Assembly: GCF_032464895.1 (NCBI RefSeq)
Contig: NZ_JAWDIC010000001.1
Span: forward strand, 1,488,001 to 1,552,000
DNA: 64,000 nucleotides
Reading direction: 5' to 3'
From: Phycicoccus sp. M110.8
Lineage (GTDB): Bacteria > Actinomycetota > Actinomycetes > Actinomycetales > Dermatophilaceae
Shown: positions 45,534-53,499 of the stretch, in pieces
How the letters are laid out: each line of letters opens with the position of its first letter
How positions within the stretch are numbered: position 1 is the first letter of the stretch
Notes under the pieces: generated by a model
What the model was told of the DNA's origin: nothing
Seen by the model: only the letters and a program-made list of their open reading frames with translations
Databases searched by the model: none
Made by a program: the position numbers and the translations under genes

Positions 45534-46019
45534 TCAGACGGCGACACGCTGCTCGGCGGACTCCGAGGCCCCTTCGGCACGCCGGGTCAGCCGGGCCACG
45601 CGGATGCCGGTCCAGGCCGCGGTGGAGAAGAGCGCGAGCGCGTTGAGGCCGTGCAGGGCGCCGAGGATCGCCACCGAGTGGCCCAGCAGGCCCAGGGTCA
45701 CCTGCAGGACGACGAGGCCCAGCACCGCCAGCGCGAAGACGACGCCGCGGGGCACCTTGGCGAAGAACGAGGAGACGACGAGCAGCAGGGCGAGTGCGGG
45801 GATGACCATCATCCCGTTCATGCCGTGGAAGACGAACGCCTGGAACTCGGCGAACGGCGCCTGGCCGGACTCGAAGGCGTTGTCGAACGTCGCCTTGTCG
45901 ACGACACCGCCGTCCTCCACCCACAGGCCGAGGCCCGCGTCGCCGTAGACGATGAACATCGCTTGCACGGCGACCTCGAGGGCGACGAGGAACGCCAGAA
46001 CTCGGTAGACGGTGCGCAT
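45534..46019 (-). CDS. DUF6220-like four-span membrane protein
   Basis: A 161-residue protein with about four membrane spans. Histidines in AFVFHGMNGMMV, LLGHSVAILG and ALHGLNALAL lie within or near the spans and could bind haem, as proposed for related DUF6220 proteins. GGAGGGA lies 6 bases before the ATG. It precedes the multicopper oxidase gene on the same strand, 13 bases apart, so a shared redox role is likely but unproven. Confidence 0.75.
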   Translation of the reverse strand: MRTVYRVLAFLVALEVAVQAMFIVYGDAGLGLWVEDGGVVDKATFDNAFESGQAPFAEFQAFVFHGMNGMMVIPALALLLVVSSFFAKVPRGVVFALAVLGLVVLQVTLGLLGHSVAILGALHGLNALALFSTAAWTGIRVARLTRRAEGASESAEQRVAV

Positions 46020-46074
46020 GGGTATCCCTCCAGCGCGCGGCAGGCGTGCTGCGGAGACACGCGTGGGCTGCCGC

Positions 46075-46092
46075 GCGGGACCATGGTCCCGC
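46075..46092. promoter_or_regulatory. Perfect 18-bp palindrome upstream of the DUF6220-oxidase pair
   Basis: GCGGGACCATGGTCCCGC lies 56 bases upstream of the ATG at 46019, in the gap after the response regulator gene. Size and position fit an operator; a short terminator is the alternative. Confidence 0.4.
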
Positions 46093-46149
46093 CGGGCCGC
46101 AGCCCCGGGATCCGTCGTTTGGGCTAGGCCGCGTGGGGCCGCCGCCCCG

Positions 46150-46776
46150 TCAGAGCTCGATGAGCCCGGCGCGGTATGCCGCGGTGACGGCCGCCGTCCG
46201 GTCGGTCACCGCGAGCTTCTCGAACGAGCGCAGCAGGTGCGTCTTGACCGTGGCCTCGCCGATGTGCAGCTCGCGGCCCACCTGGGCGTTGGACAGGCCA
46301 CGCGCCACGCACTGCAGCACCTGCGTCTCGCGGTCGGTGAGCACGGGTCCGGCCGGGGTCCGCATCCGGTGCGCCAGACGCGCCACGACCGGTGGGGCCA
46401 GGACCGTCTCGCCGCGGGCGGCGCGGCGGATGGCGTCGGCGAGGGTGTCGCGGGGTGCGTCCTTGAGCAGGTAGCCGTTGGCGCCGGCCTCGACCGCGCG
46501 GACGATGTCGGCGTCCGTGTCGTAGGTCGTGAGCACGAGCACCGCGGGTCCGTCCTCGTCGGCCCGCAGCCGGGCCGTGGCCTGCGCCCCGTCGACCCCC
46601 GGCATCCGCAGGTCCATGAGGACGACGTCGGGGCGGTGCCGCCGGGCGAGCACGACGGCCTCCTCCCCGTCAGCGGCCTCGGCCACGACCTCGACGTCCT
46701 CGAGGTCGGACAGCATCGCCACCAGGCCCATCCGCACGACGGGGTGGTCGTCGACCACGAGGAGCCGCAGGGTCAC
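46150..46776 (-). CDS. NarL/LuxR-family response regulator
   Basis: A 208-residue regulator. The receiver domain has the acidic pair VDDHPVV (residues 8-9), phospho-acceptor Asp in DVVLMDLRMPGVDG and Lys in YLLKDAP. The C-terminal HTH is LTDRETQVLQCVARGLSNAQ, then VGRELHIGEATVKTHLLRSF. The GTG at 46776 overlaps the kinase stop (GTGA). It is the last gene of an exporter-kinase-regulator unit and probably controls that exporter. Confidence 0.94.
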   Translation of the reverse strand: MTLRLLVVDDHPVVRMGLVAMLSDLEDVEVVAEAADGEEAVVLARRHRPDVVLMDLRMPGVDGAQATARLRADEDGPAVLVLTTYDTDADIVRAVEAGANGYLLKDAPRDTLADAIRRAARGETVLAPPVVARLAHRMRTPAGPVLTDRETQVLQCVARGLSNAQVGRELHIGEATVKTHLLRSFEKLAVTDRTAAVTAAYRAGLIEL

Positions 46777-48050
46777 CGGGGCACCTCCACCCGCACCCGC
46801 GAGCCGCGGCCCGGGGCGCTGTCGACCTCGAACCGGCCGCCGACCTCCGCGGCCCGGGCAGTCGCCCCGTCGAGGCCGTACCCGGTGCGGTCCCCGGCGC
46901 TGTCGAAGCCGACCCCGTCGTCGGTGACCTCCAGCGACACGGCCTCGCCCTCGGCATACCGCAGGCGCACCTCGAACGAGCGGGCGCCGGAGTGCCGGCG
47001 CACGTTGGCCAGGCTCTCCTGGGCGCTGCGCAGCAGCACGACCTCGGAGTTGGCGGGGAGCACCTCGGGCACGCCGTCGACGACGAGGCGACCGGTCATG
47101 CCGCTGCCGTCGGCCACCGCGTCGACCAGGCGCTGTAGCGCCTCGGCCAGGGTGCGCGACTGCAGGTGGCCGGGCGTCGTCTCGGCGACGATGAGGCGGG
47201 CCTCGGCGAGGTTCTCCGCGGCTGTCTGCTCGATGACGCCCAGCCGCTCCCGGACGACGTCGAGGTCGCCGCGCTCGAGCGCCGACTGCGTCGCCCGGGT
47301 CAGGGTCACCACCGAGGTGAAGCCCTGGGCGAGGGTGTCGTGGATCTCCCGCGAGATGCGCTCGCGCTCGGCCGCCACCCCCTGCGCGCGCTCGACGGCG
47401 GCCAGCTCGTCCTGGGTGCGGCGCAGCTCGTCGATGGTCCGCGCCCGGGTGTCGGCCTCGCGGATGATCCGGTCGATGAACAGGCCGAGGGTGAGCGAGA
47501 GCACGAGCATGATGGCGGTGCTGATCGCGATGCCGACGAGCTCGTCCCCGGTGCGCGGCCCCTGCCACAGGCGGGCGAGGCCGATGCCGACGACGGCGAG
47601 GACGACGGCTGCCGCGGCCCGGTTGCGCGGCAGGCTCGCCCACGTCTGCGGGAACAGCCCGAAGGTCAGGATCCACGCCGTGCCCGTGCCGTCGAGCGCC
47701 ATGAGGGCGACCATCAGCACCCACGCGACGGTGACGTAGGTGAGGGCGGCACGCGACTGCTGCTCCCCGAGCCCGCGACGGCCCCACACGGCGTATGCCG
47801 CGGCGATGCCGGCGGTGCAGGCGAGCTGCCAGGGCAGGTGCGCCTTGTCCTCGGCGAGCATGACGACGACGGTCGTCGCAACGAGCACCGCGAAGAGCAC
47901 GTGCCACCACACCAGCTGGCGGCGCCACATCTCGTCGAGCTGGTGGGAGGACGTCCCGGGCAGGGGTGCGCAGTCCTGCGGACCGGCTGCGGGGTCGTGC
48001 ACGCTCACGGTGCCATTGTGTCGCGCAGTCGCCGGAGCCGGAGCCGTCAC
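46773..48050 (-). CDS. NarL-type sensor histidine kinase (HisKA_3)
   Basis: A 425-residue kinase. About six membrane spans in the first 190 residues (WWHVLFAVLVATTVVVMLAE, LACTAGIAAAYAVWG, YVTVAWVLMVALMALD and so on) are followed by a coiled coil and the H-box AAERERISREIHDTLAQGFT. The ATP site has SAQESLANVRRHSGA, DDGVGFD and GYGLDGATARA. The GTG at 48050 overlaps the permease stop (GTGA). With little outside the membrane, it may sense a compound in the bilayer or the exporter itself, as in linearmycin-type systems of Bacillus. Confidence 0.92.
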   Translation of the reverse strand: MTAPAPATARHNGTVSVHDPAAGPQDCAPLPGTSSHQLDEMWRRQLVWWHVLFAVLVATTVVVMLAEDKAHLPWQLACTAGIAAAYAVWGRRGLGEQQSRAALTYVTVAWVLMVALMALDGTGTAWILTFGLFPQTWASLPRNRAAAAVVLAVVGIGLARLWQGPRTGDELVGIAISTAIMLVLSLTLGLFIDRIIREADTRARTIDELRRTQDELAAVERAQGVAAERERISREIHDTLAQGFTSVVTLTRATQSALERGDLDVVRERLGVIEQTAAENLAEARLIVAETTPGHLQSRTLAEALQRLVDAVADGSGMTGRLVVDGVPEVLPANSEVVLLRSAQESLANVRRHSGARSFEVRLRYAEGEAVSLEVTDDGVGFDSAGDRTGYGLDGATARAAEVGGRFEVDSAPGRGSRVRVEVPR

Positions 48051-48856
48051 GTCGTGCCGCGCTTGGTCCACCGGAAGGTGCGGACGCAGACCAGCAGGCC
48101 GACGAGCAGCCACGCGCCGAGCACCAGCGCGGTTCGGCCGTGCTCCCACGTGCCGGCCATCTCCTGGGTCTGCCAGTCCTGCGGGAAGAACACCGACCGC
48201 ATGCCCTGGGCGATCCACTTGAGCGGGAAGACCGCGGCCACCTGCTTGAGCCACTCGGGCAGGTCGGTGAAGGCGAAGTAGACGCCCGAGATGAACTGCA
48301 GCACCAGCGTCGGCGCGATCACCGTCGCCCCCACCGAACGGGCCGAGGTCGCCAGCGAGGAGTAGGCGATCCCGAGGACGGTGCCGCCCGCCACGCCGAG
48401 CAGGAACACCCACAGGAACGTCAGCCAGCGCCCCGCGTCCGTCGGCAGCTGCACCCCGAACGCGAGGCGCGCCACCCCGATCAGCAGCACGAACTGGGCC
48501 AGGGAGGTCGAGGCGACCAGGCCGACCTTCCCGAGGAAGTACGACAGCGGCGGCATCGGCGTCGACCGCAGCCGCTTGAGCGTGCCGTCGTCGCGCTCGG
48601 CGGCGACCGACAGGGCCATCGACTGGAAGCTCGTCAGCATCACGCCCGCGGCCGCCATCCCCGGGAGGAAGAACCGTGCTGCGTTGACCCCGACGGCGGC
48701 GGCGTCGCCGTGCTCGAAGCCGGGGCCGAAGATCACCGAGAACATCGACAGCATGAGGATCGGGAAGGCGAAGGAGAAGAAGACCGCCTCCTTCTCGCGG
48801 AAGTACATCTTCAGCTCCAGGACGCTGCGGTCCCAGCCGATGGCGAGCGCGGTCAT
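48047..48856 (-). CDS. ABC-2 type permease (DrrB/LnrM-like)
   Basis: A 269-residue exporter subunit with six spans: FREKEAVFFSFAFPILMLSM, AARFFLPGMAAAGVMLTSFQ, KVGLVASTSLAQFVLLIGVA, LTFLWVFLLGVAGGTVLGIA, SVGATVIAPTLVLQFISGVY and ALVLGAWLLVGLLVCV. It resembles permeases that move drugs or lipid-like molecules. The ATG overlaps the ATPase stop (ATGA). Confidence 0.93.
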   Translation of the reverse strand: MTALAIGWDRSVLELKMYFREKEAVFFSFAFPILMLSMFSVIFGPGFEHGDAAAVGVNAARFFLPGMAAAGVMLTSFQSMALSVAAERDDGTLKRLRSTPMPPLSYFLGKVGLVASTSLAQFVLLIGVARLAFGVQLPTDAGRWLTFLWVFLLGVAGGTVLGIAYSSLATSARSVGATVIAPTLVLQFISGVYFAFTDLPEWLKQVAAVFPLKWIAQGMRSVFFPQDWQTQEMAGTWEHGRTALVLGAWLLVGLLVCVRTFRWTKRGTT

Positions 48857-49842
48857 CGGGCGACCTCCAGGTCGGTGTCGGAGTCGGCAGTGTCGGAGTC
48901 GGCGGCGCCGGGTGCCGAGCCGCGTGCGTCGGCGGCGCCCGCTGCCGAGCCGCGTGCTTCGGTGGCGGTGGGGTCCACGGGCAGCTCGCCGGAGCCGGCG
49001 AGGTGGGGGGCGATGAGGGACAGGTAGGTGTCCTCGAGCGAGGGCCGCGTCACCGTGAGCGCGGGCACCTCGCCGCCGAGGCGCGCCGAGAGCCGCGCGA
49101 CGAGCTCGGTCGGGGTGGACGTGCGCTCGGTGTGGCGCTGACCGGTCGGCTCCTCCCACGTGACCGTCGCCTCGGAGACGGCGCGGCCGCCGAGGTTCGC
49201 CGGGGTGTCGAGCGCGACCATGCGGCCGCCGGCGATGACGCCGACCCGGTCGGCAAGGTGCTCGGCCTCGTCGAGGTAGTGGGTCGTGAGCAGGATGGTG
49301 GTGCCGTTGCCGGCGAGGCCGGAGATGAGCCCCCAGAAGTCGCGGCGGGCCTGCGGGTCGAAGCCGGTCGTCGGCTCGTCGAGGAACAGCAGCTCGGGTG
49401 ACCCGACGATGCCCAGGCCGACGTCGAGGCGGCGTCGCTGGCCGCCGCTGAGCCTGCCGATGCGGTCGTCGGCCTTGTCGGCGAGACCGACCGCCTCGAG
49501 CACCTCGTCCACCGGGCGCGGCGTCCGGTACACCTTCGCGGTGCTCGTCAGCGCCTCGCGGGGGGTGATGAGGTCCAGGCCGGTCGAGCTCTGGAGCACG
49601 ATGCCGATCCGGTTGCGCCAGGCCAGGCCCGCGCCCTCCGGGTCCGCGCCCAGCACCTCGACGGTGCCGCCGTCCCTGCGGCGGAAGCCCTCGAGGACCT
49701 CCACGGTGGTGGTCTTGCCGGCGCCGTTCGGGCCGAGCAGGGCGAACACCTCGCCGGCCCGGATCTCGAGGTCGAGGCCGTCGACGGCTGCCCGGGTGCC
49801 GTACGTCTTGCGCAGGCCGGTGACGCGGATGGGGTGGTCCAT
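48853..49842 (-). CDS. ABC exporter ATP-binding protein (DrrA-like)
   Basis: A 329-residue ATPase: Walker A LLGPNGAGKTTTVEVLEGF (about residue 37), Q-loop IGIVLQSST, signature RIGRLSGGQRRRLDVGLGIV, Walker B ELLFLDEPTTGFDPQAR and H-loop TTHYLDEAEHLAD. The C-terminus carries a Gly/Ala/Asp repeat tail (ARGSAAGAAD, ARGSAPGAAD, SDTADSDTD) coded by short direct repeats. It is first in a four-gene unit in which each gene overlaps the next by 4 bases. Confidence 0.94.
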   Translation of the reverse strand: MDHPIRVTGLRKTYGTRAAVDGLDLEIRAGEVFALLGPNGAGKTTTVEVLEGFRRRDGGTVEVLGADPEGAGLAWRNRIGIVLQSSTGLDLITPREALTSTAKVYRTPRPVDEVLEAVGLADKADDRIGRLSGGQRRRLDVGLGIVGSPELLFLDEPTTGFDPQARRDFWGLISGLAGNGTTILLTTHYLDEAEHLADRVGVIAGGRMVALDTPANLGGRAVSEATVTWEEPTGQRHTERTSTPTELVARLSARLGGEVPALTVTRPSLEDTYLSLIAPHLAGSGELPVDPTATEARGSAAGAADARGSAPGAADSDTADSDTDLEVAR

Positions 49843-49875
49843 GCGTCCAGCCTGCCGGGGCCCGGGTGGTCCCCG

Positions 49876-51072
49876 TCAGCCCCGGACGGTGGAGCGGGTG
49901 TCCACCGACCGGTGGACACGCCACACGGCGGCCGCCGCCACGAGCAGGCCGGCCGAGCCTGCGACGAGGTATGCCGTGCGCGGCCCGGACAGCGCGGTGA
50001 GGACGCCTCCGAGCGTGAGGGCGAGCACCGAGCAGCCCCGCGACACCCCGCTGACGAAGGCGACGACCGAGCCGCGCCGGGCTGCCCCGACCTCGGACAG
50101 GAGCAGCGCGAAGAGGAGGGCGTTCACCACGCCGAGGGCCGCACCCGACACCGCCGCTCCGGCGAGGTACGCGGCATACGCGGGAGCCAGGCCCTGGCCC
50201 ACCTGCGCGAGCGCCACGACGACGACGGCGGCCAGGACGGCGCGGACCCGCAGCCCGGGACGGGTGACCGTGCCCGCCGCGAGGGCCCCCACGACGGCGG
50301 CACCGCCGTGCACCGCCTCGGCGAGGCCGTAGGCCGCGGCGGACGCGCCGAGGACGTCGCGGACGAGGAACACCTCGGCCGCGTTGACCGACTCCACCGC
50401 GACCACCACGGGGAAGAGGGCGAGCACGAGCACCCAGAGCACGGGGTGCCCCCGCAGGGCGGCCACCCCAGCGCGCGGCAGGACCGCGTCCCAGCCGCGG
50501 AGGCGGCGCGCCGGCGGGTCCGGTCGCGGGACGCTGAGGGAGGCACCTGCCAGCGCCAGGGTGAGGAAGCTGACCGCGTCGAGCGCCAGGACCGCGCCGG
50601 AGCCGGCCGACTGGACCAGCACGCCCCCGAGGCCGGCGCCGGCGGGCCCGGCGACCCCACGCAGGGCGTGCTGCAGGGAGACGAGCCGGCCGACCCGCTC
50701 CTCGCCCACGAGGGCCGGGCCGACCGCACCCCACACGGGCTGGCCGACCGCGAAGCCGGTCTGCATGACGAGGACGAGCAGGCAGGTCGCGGCCAGACCG
50801 TCGACGACCGCGAGCCCGGCAGCGGCCGCGGCCTGCACCAGGCCCGCGGCGAGCAGCAGGCGCCGCGGCTCGGACCGGTCCGCCAGCGCCCCGGCCGCCC
50901 CGGTGGTGGCCACCACCGGCAGGGCGAAGCACAGGAGCAGCGCCGCCACGGAGGCGGCGCCGCCGCTGTCCGCGTGCGCCCGCAGGACGAGGGCCACCAT
51001 CGCGGCCGAGTCGCCGGCCACCGAGAGGGCCCCGGCGCCGAGGACGACGGCCACGCCGGGGGTGGTCGCCAC
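49876..51072 (-). CDS. MFS transporter (MFS_3 type)
   Basis: A 398-residue transporter with about 12 spans. GALADRSEPRRLLLAAGLVQ is the loop 2-3 signature, and QTGFAVGQPVWGAVGPALVG and SLQHALRGVAGPAGAGLGGV match the enterobactin-exporter-like group. I start it at the GTG at 51072 with AGGA 10 bases before; a longer form would begin inside the operator. It is divergent from the ArsR gene, which probably represses it. Confidence 0.9.
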   Translation of the reverse strand: MATTPGVAVVLGAGALSVAGDSAAMVALVLRAHADSGGAASVAALLLCFALPVVATTGAAGALADRSEPRRLLLAAGLVQAAAAAGLAVVDGLAATCLLVLVMQTGFAVGQPVWGAVGPALVGEERVGRLVSLQHALRGVAGPAGAGLGGVLVQSAGSGAVLALDAVSFLTLALAGASLSVPRPDPPARRLRGWDAVLPRAGVAALRGHPVLWVLVLALFPVVVAVESVNAAEVFLVRDVLGASAAAYGLAEAVHGGAAVVGALAAGTVTRPGLRVRAVLAAVVVVALAQVGQGLAPAYAAYLAGAAVSGAALGVVNALLFALLLSEVGAARRGSVVAFVSGVSRGCSVLALTLGGVLTALSGPRTAYLVAGSAGLLVAAAAVWRVHRSVDTRSTVRG

Positions 51073-51097
51073 CGCGTGCCATTCCTGAAAGAAACCT

Positions 51098-51112
51098 TTC
51101 ACAATTTGTGAA
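51098..51112. promoter_or_regulatory. ArsR-type operator between MFS and arsR-like genes
   Basis: TTCACAA-T-TTGTGAA, perfect 7-1-7 inverted repeat, flanked by further CTTTCA (51119-51124) and CTGAAAG (51085-51091) half-sites. It abuts the -10 box of the arsR-like gene. This AT-rich block stands out from the GC-rich surroundings. Confidence 0.65.
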
Positions 51113-51114
51113 GG

Positions 51115-51120
51115 TAGTCT
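51115..51120 (+). promoter_or_regulatory. -10 element of the arsR-like gene, leaderless
   Basis: TAGTCT, then 7 bases, then the ATG at 51128. The operator lies 2 bases upstream, so a bound repressor would block RNA polymerase. Confidence 0.5.
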
Positions 51121-51127
51121 TTCACGT

Positions 51128-51754
51128 ATGCCACGGTCAACCGCTCGTCGCGCGTCACCGAAGAGTCCGGCACCGTCCCCCCGGGCCGCGTCGGACCGCA
51201 GCGAGCTGCGGATCACCGACCCGCGGGCCCTGCGGGCGCTGGCCCACCCGGCCCGGCAGCGGGTCGTGACCGAGCTCTACTCGGGCGAGGTCCTCACGGC
51301 GACCGAGGCCGCCCGGATCTGCGACGTCACCCCGTCGGCGATGAGCTACCACCTGCGGGCGCTCGCGACGTGGGGGATCGTCGAGCGGGTCGAGTCCGGG
51401 GACGGCCGTGAGCGACCGTGGCGTGCGGTGGCCGACAGCATCACGATCACCCCGGGGGCGCACCGGGCTGCCGGCATCGAGGACAGCCGGCTGTCGGTGC
51501 ACGAGTGGTTCGCCGACCTCGAGGCGGGGCTCGACCGGCTCGCCGTGCTCGTGGCCGACGGGGAGGAGCACGGCATGACCGCCCGGGGACGGCTCTGGTT
51601 GACCGACGACGAGGAGCGCGAGCTGCGGGAGTCGCTGCACGCGCTGGTGCGCTCGTACGGGGGCCGCACCAGCCGCGACCACCCCGACGGCGCCCGGCCG
51701 TGGGACGTCTACGGCCTGGTGCTGCCCGCCCGCCGCGCCGACCCGCCGGCCTGA
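51128..51754 (+). CDS. ArsR-type HTH transcriptional regulator
   Basis: A 208-residue regulator. The winged helix is RALAHPARQRVVTELYSGEV, then LTATEAARICDVTPSAMSYH and LRALATWGIVERVESGDGRE. The C-terminal 100 residues (LEAGLDRLAVLVADGEEHGM, then GRLWLTDDEERELRESLHAL) form a helical effector domain. No metal-binding cysteines are present, so it responds to something else. Its ATG overlaps a GTATGCC word. It is divergent from the MFS gene. Confidence 0.88.
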   Translation: MPRSTARRASPKSPAPSPRAASDRSELRITDPRALRALAHPARQRVVTELYSGEVLTATEAARICDVTPSAMSYHLRALATWGIVERVESGDGRERPWRAVADSITITPGAHRAAGIEDSRLSVHEWFADLEAGLDRLAVLVADGEEHGMTARGRLWLTDDEERELRESLHALVRSYGGRTSRDHPDGARPWDVYGLVLPARRADPPA

Positions 51755-51761
51755 CCCCCGG

Positions 51762-51821
51762 CTGATCCACGGTCTGGTCCACGGTCTGGTCCACGGTCTG
51801 GTCCACGGTCTGATCCACCCG
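51762..51821. repeat. 12-bp tandem repeat, five units
   Basis: CTGATCCACGGT, three copies of CTGGTCCACGGT, then CTGATCCACCCG, starting 8 bases after the arsR-like stop. The outer two units share A where the inner three have G. Confidence 0.9.
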
Positions 51822-51865
51822 CCCGGGCCCGGAGACGGCACGGGACGACGCACTGGTGCCGCGTC

Positions 51866-52091
51866 CTACGTCACTGATCGGCCGCCCCGATCACTGACGT
51901 AGCGAGCCACCGGGCGCATCGGCCCTGGGCCAAGTCACTGACCACCATCCGGATCAATGACGTGGCGACCCGCCGGGTGCATCGGCCCTGGGCTACGTCA
52001 CTGACCACCATCCGGATCAATGGCGTGGTGAGCCGCCGGGTGCACCGGACCTGGGCTACGTCACTGACCACCATCCGGATCAGTGACGTAG
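51866..52091. repeat. Four-unit, 63-bp tandem array of hairpins
   Basis: Units start at 51866, 51930, 51993 and 52056 (period 64, 63, 63). Each holds CTACGTCACTGA, then about 11 bases (CCACCATCCGG in three units), then ATCAATGACGT, a near-palindrome, followed by a GC-rich link with GCATCGGCCCTGG. The last unit is only the hairpin part. The array fills the 348-base space between the convergent arsR-like and lemA genes, which holds no gene. Every spacer is alike, so it is not a CRISPR. Confidence 0.9.
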
Positions 52092-52102
52092 GACGGGGAG
52101 GA

Positions 52103-52849
52103 CTAGGGCTGGGCCGGGGGCTCGCCCTGCTGGGGCGGCACGGGCGGGGCCTGCTCGGGCGAGGGTGCCGCCGCCTCGGGGGCGGGGCCGGCCGCGGCCG
52201 CAGCACCGGCCGGCGGCACCGCACCCGCACCCGCACCCGCACCCGCACCACCGGCATACCCGCTCGGCGGGGGGATGGTGGCCTCGCGCTGGCCGAAGTC
52301 GACCTGCACCGGCTCGCGCTCGGCGGCCGTCTCGGTCTCGAAGTACTCCTCGCGGTGCACGCCGAACATCCCGGCGACGACGTTGGAGGGCACCGTCTCG
52401 ACCTTGGTGTTGAGCTCGCGCACGTTGGCGTTGTAGTAGCGGCGGGCGCTGGCGATGCGGTCCTCGGTGGAGGTCAGCTCGCCCTGCAGGGCCAGGAAGT
52501 TCTGGTTGGCCTTGAGGTCGGGGTAGGCCTCGGCGACGGCGATGAGCCGCCCGAGGGCCGCCGACAGCAGCCCCTCGGACTGCGCCTGCTGGGCCGGGGA
52601 CTGGCCACCGCTCATGGCGGCAGAGCGCGCCTTCATGACGTCCTCGAGCGTCCCGCGCTCGTGCGCGGCATACCCCTTGACCGTCTCGACGAGGTTGCCG
52701 ATGAGGTCGTGCCGGCGCTTGAGCTCGACATCGATCTGGCGCCACGCCTCCTGCACGAGGTTCCGCAGCTTGATGAGCCCGTTGTAGATGCCGACCGCCC
52801 AGAGGGCGAGCAGCACGACGAGGACCACGATGACGATCGCGACGATCAC
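52103..52849 (-). CDS. lemA: LemA family protein
   Basis: A 248-residue protein with one N-terminal membrane span (IVAIVIVVLVVLLALWAVGI) and a long helical LemA domain (LVQEAWRQIDVELKRRHDLI, then GNLVETVKGYAAHERGTLED and LKANQNFLALQGELTSTEDR). The C-terminal 60 residues are Gly/Ala/Pro/Gln-rich and low in complexity, with a short hexanucleotide repeat (ACCCGC) coding GAGAGAGA. GGGGGAAG lies before the GTG. LemA proteins are linked to membrane stress and phosphodiesterase or protease partners; no partner is adjacent here. Confidence 0.92.
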   Translation of the reverse strand: MIVAIVIVVLVVLLALWAVGIYNGLIKLRNLVQEAWRQIDVELKRRHDLIGNLVETVKGYAAHERGTLEDVMKARSAAMSGGQSPAQQAQSEGLLSAALGRLIAVAEAYPDLKANQNFLALQGELTSTEDRIASARRYYNANVRELNTKVETVPSNVVAGMFGVHREEYFETETAAEREPVQVDFGQREATIPPPSGYAGGAGAGAGAGAVPPAGAAAAAGPAPEAAAPSPEQAPPVPPQQGEPPAQP

Positions 52850-52900
52850 GGACTTCCCCCTTGCCTGGTGCGGGCAGGACGCCTGCCGGTCGAGGCGATC

Positions 52901-53455
52901 CTAGGCCAGGCCGAGCTCCTCGAGCCCGTAGACGAAGCGGTACTCGAGCCCCGCGTCGGCGAACTTCTCCGCGGCACCCGTGGCCCGGTCGGCGATCGTG
53001 GCGACCGCCACGACCTCGGCGCCCGCCTCGCGCGCGGCGTTCGCGGCCTCGAGCGGCGAGGCGCCGGTGGTGGAGGTGTCCTCGACGACCACGACGCGGC
53101 GGCCCTCGATCGACGGGCCCTCGATGCGCTGCTGCAGCCCGTGGGCCTTGCCGGCCTTGCGGACGACGAAGGCGTCCTTGCGGTCCCCGGCGGCGGCGCT
53201 CGCGTGCAGGATCGCCGTCGCAACGGGGTCGGCGCCGAGGGTGAGGCCGCCGACCGCGTCGAACTCGAGGTCCTTGACCAGGTCGCGCATCACGATGCCG
53301 ACGAGCGGCGAGGCCTCGCCGTCGAGGGTGATCCGGCGCAGGTCGACGTAGTAGTCGGCCTCCTTGCCGGACGACAACGTCACCCGGCCGTGGACGATGG
53401 CCTTGTCCTTGATGATCTCCAGCAGGCGGGCGCGGGCGGCGGCGATGTCGGTCAC
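52901..53455 (-). CDS. pyrE: Orotate phosphoribosyltransferase
   Basis: PyrE makes orotidine monophosphate from orotate and PRPP in pyrimidine synthesis. The 184-residue protein has VTLSSGKEADYYVDLRRITL, FVVRKAGKAHGLQQRIEG and the PRPP loop RRVVVVEDTSTTGASPLEAA. The GTG at 53455 has no Shine-Dalgarno; TAGGCT lies 8 bases upstream, so it is probably leaderless. It is 51 bases upstream of lemA on the same strand. Confidence 0.96.
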   Translation of the reverse strand: MTDIAAARARLLEIIKDKAIVHGRVTLSSGKEADYYVDLRRITLDGEASPLVGIVMRDLVKDLEFDAVGGLTLGADPVATAILHASAAAGDRKDAFVVRKAGKAHGLQQRIEGPSIEGRRVVVVEDTSTTGASPLEAANAAREAGAEVVAVATIADRATGAAEKFADAGLEYRFVYGLEELGLA

Positions 53456-53463
53456 GGGCGACC

Positions 53464-53469
53464 AGCCTA
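53464..53469 (-). promoter_or_regulatory. -10 element of pyrE, leaderless
   Basis: TAGGCT on the minus strand, 8 bases before the GTG of pyrE. Confidence 0.45.
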
Positions 53470-53499
53470 CCGAGGCCCGCCCGCGCGCCGCCGTGCCGT

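Noticed and set aside
51866-52091. Possible CRISPR in the 63-bp array
   Set aside because: The would-be spacers are almost identical to each other and there are only four units.
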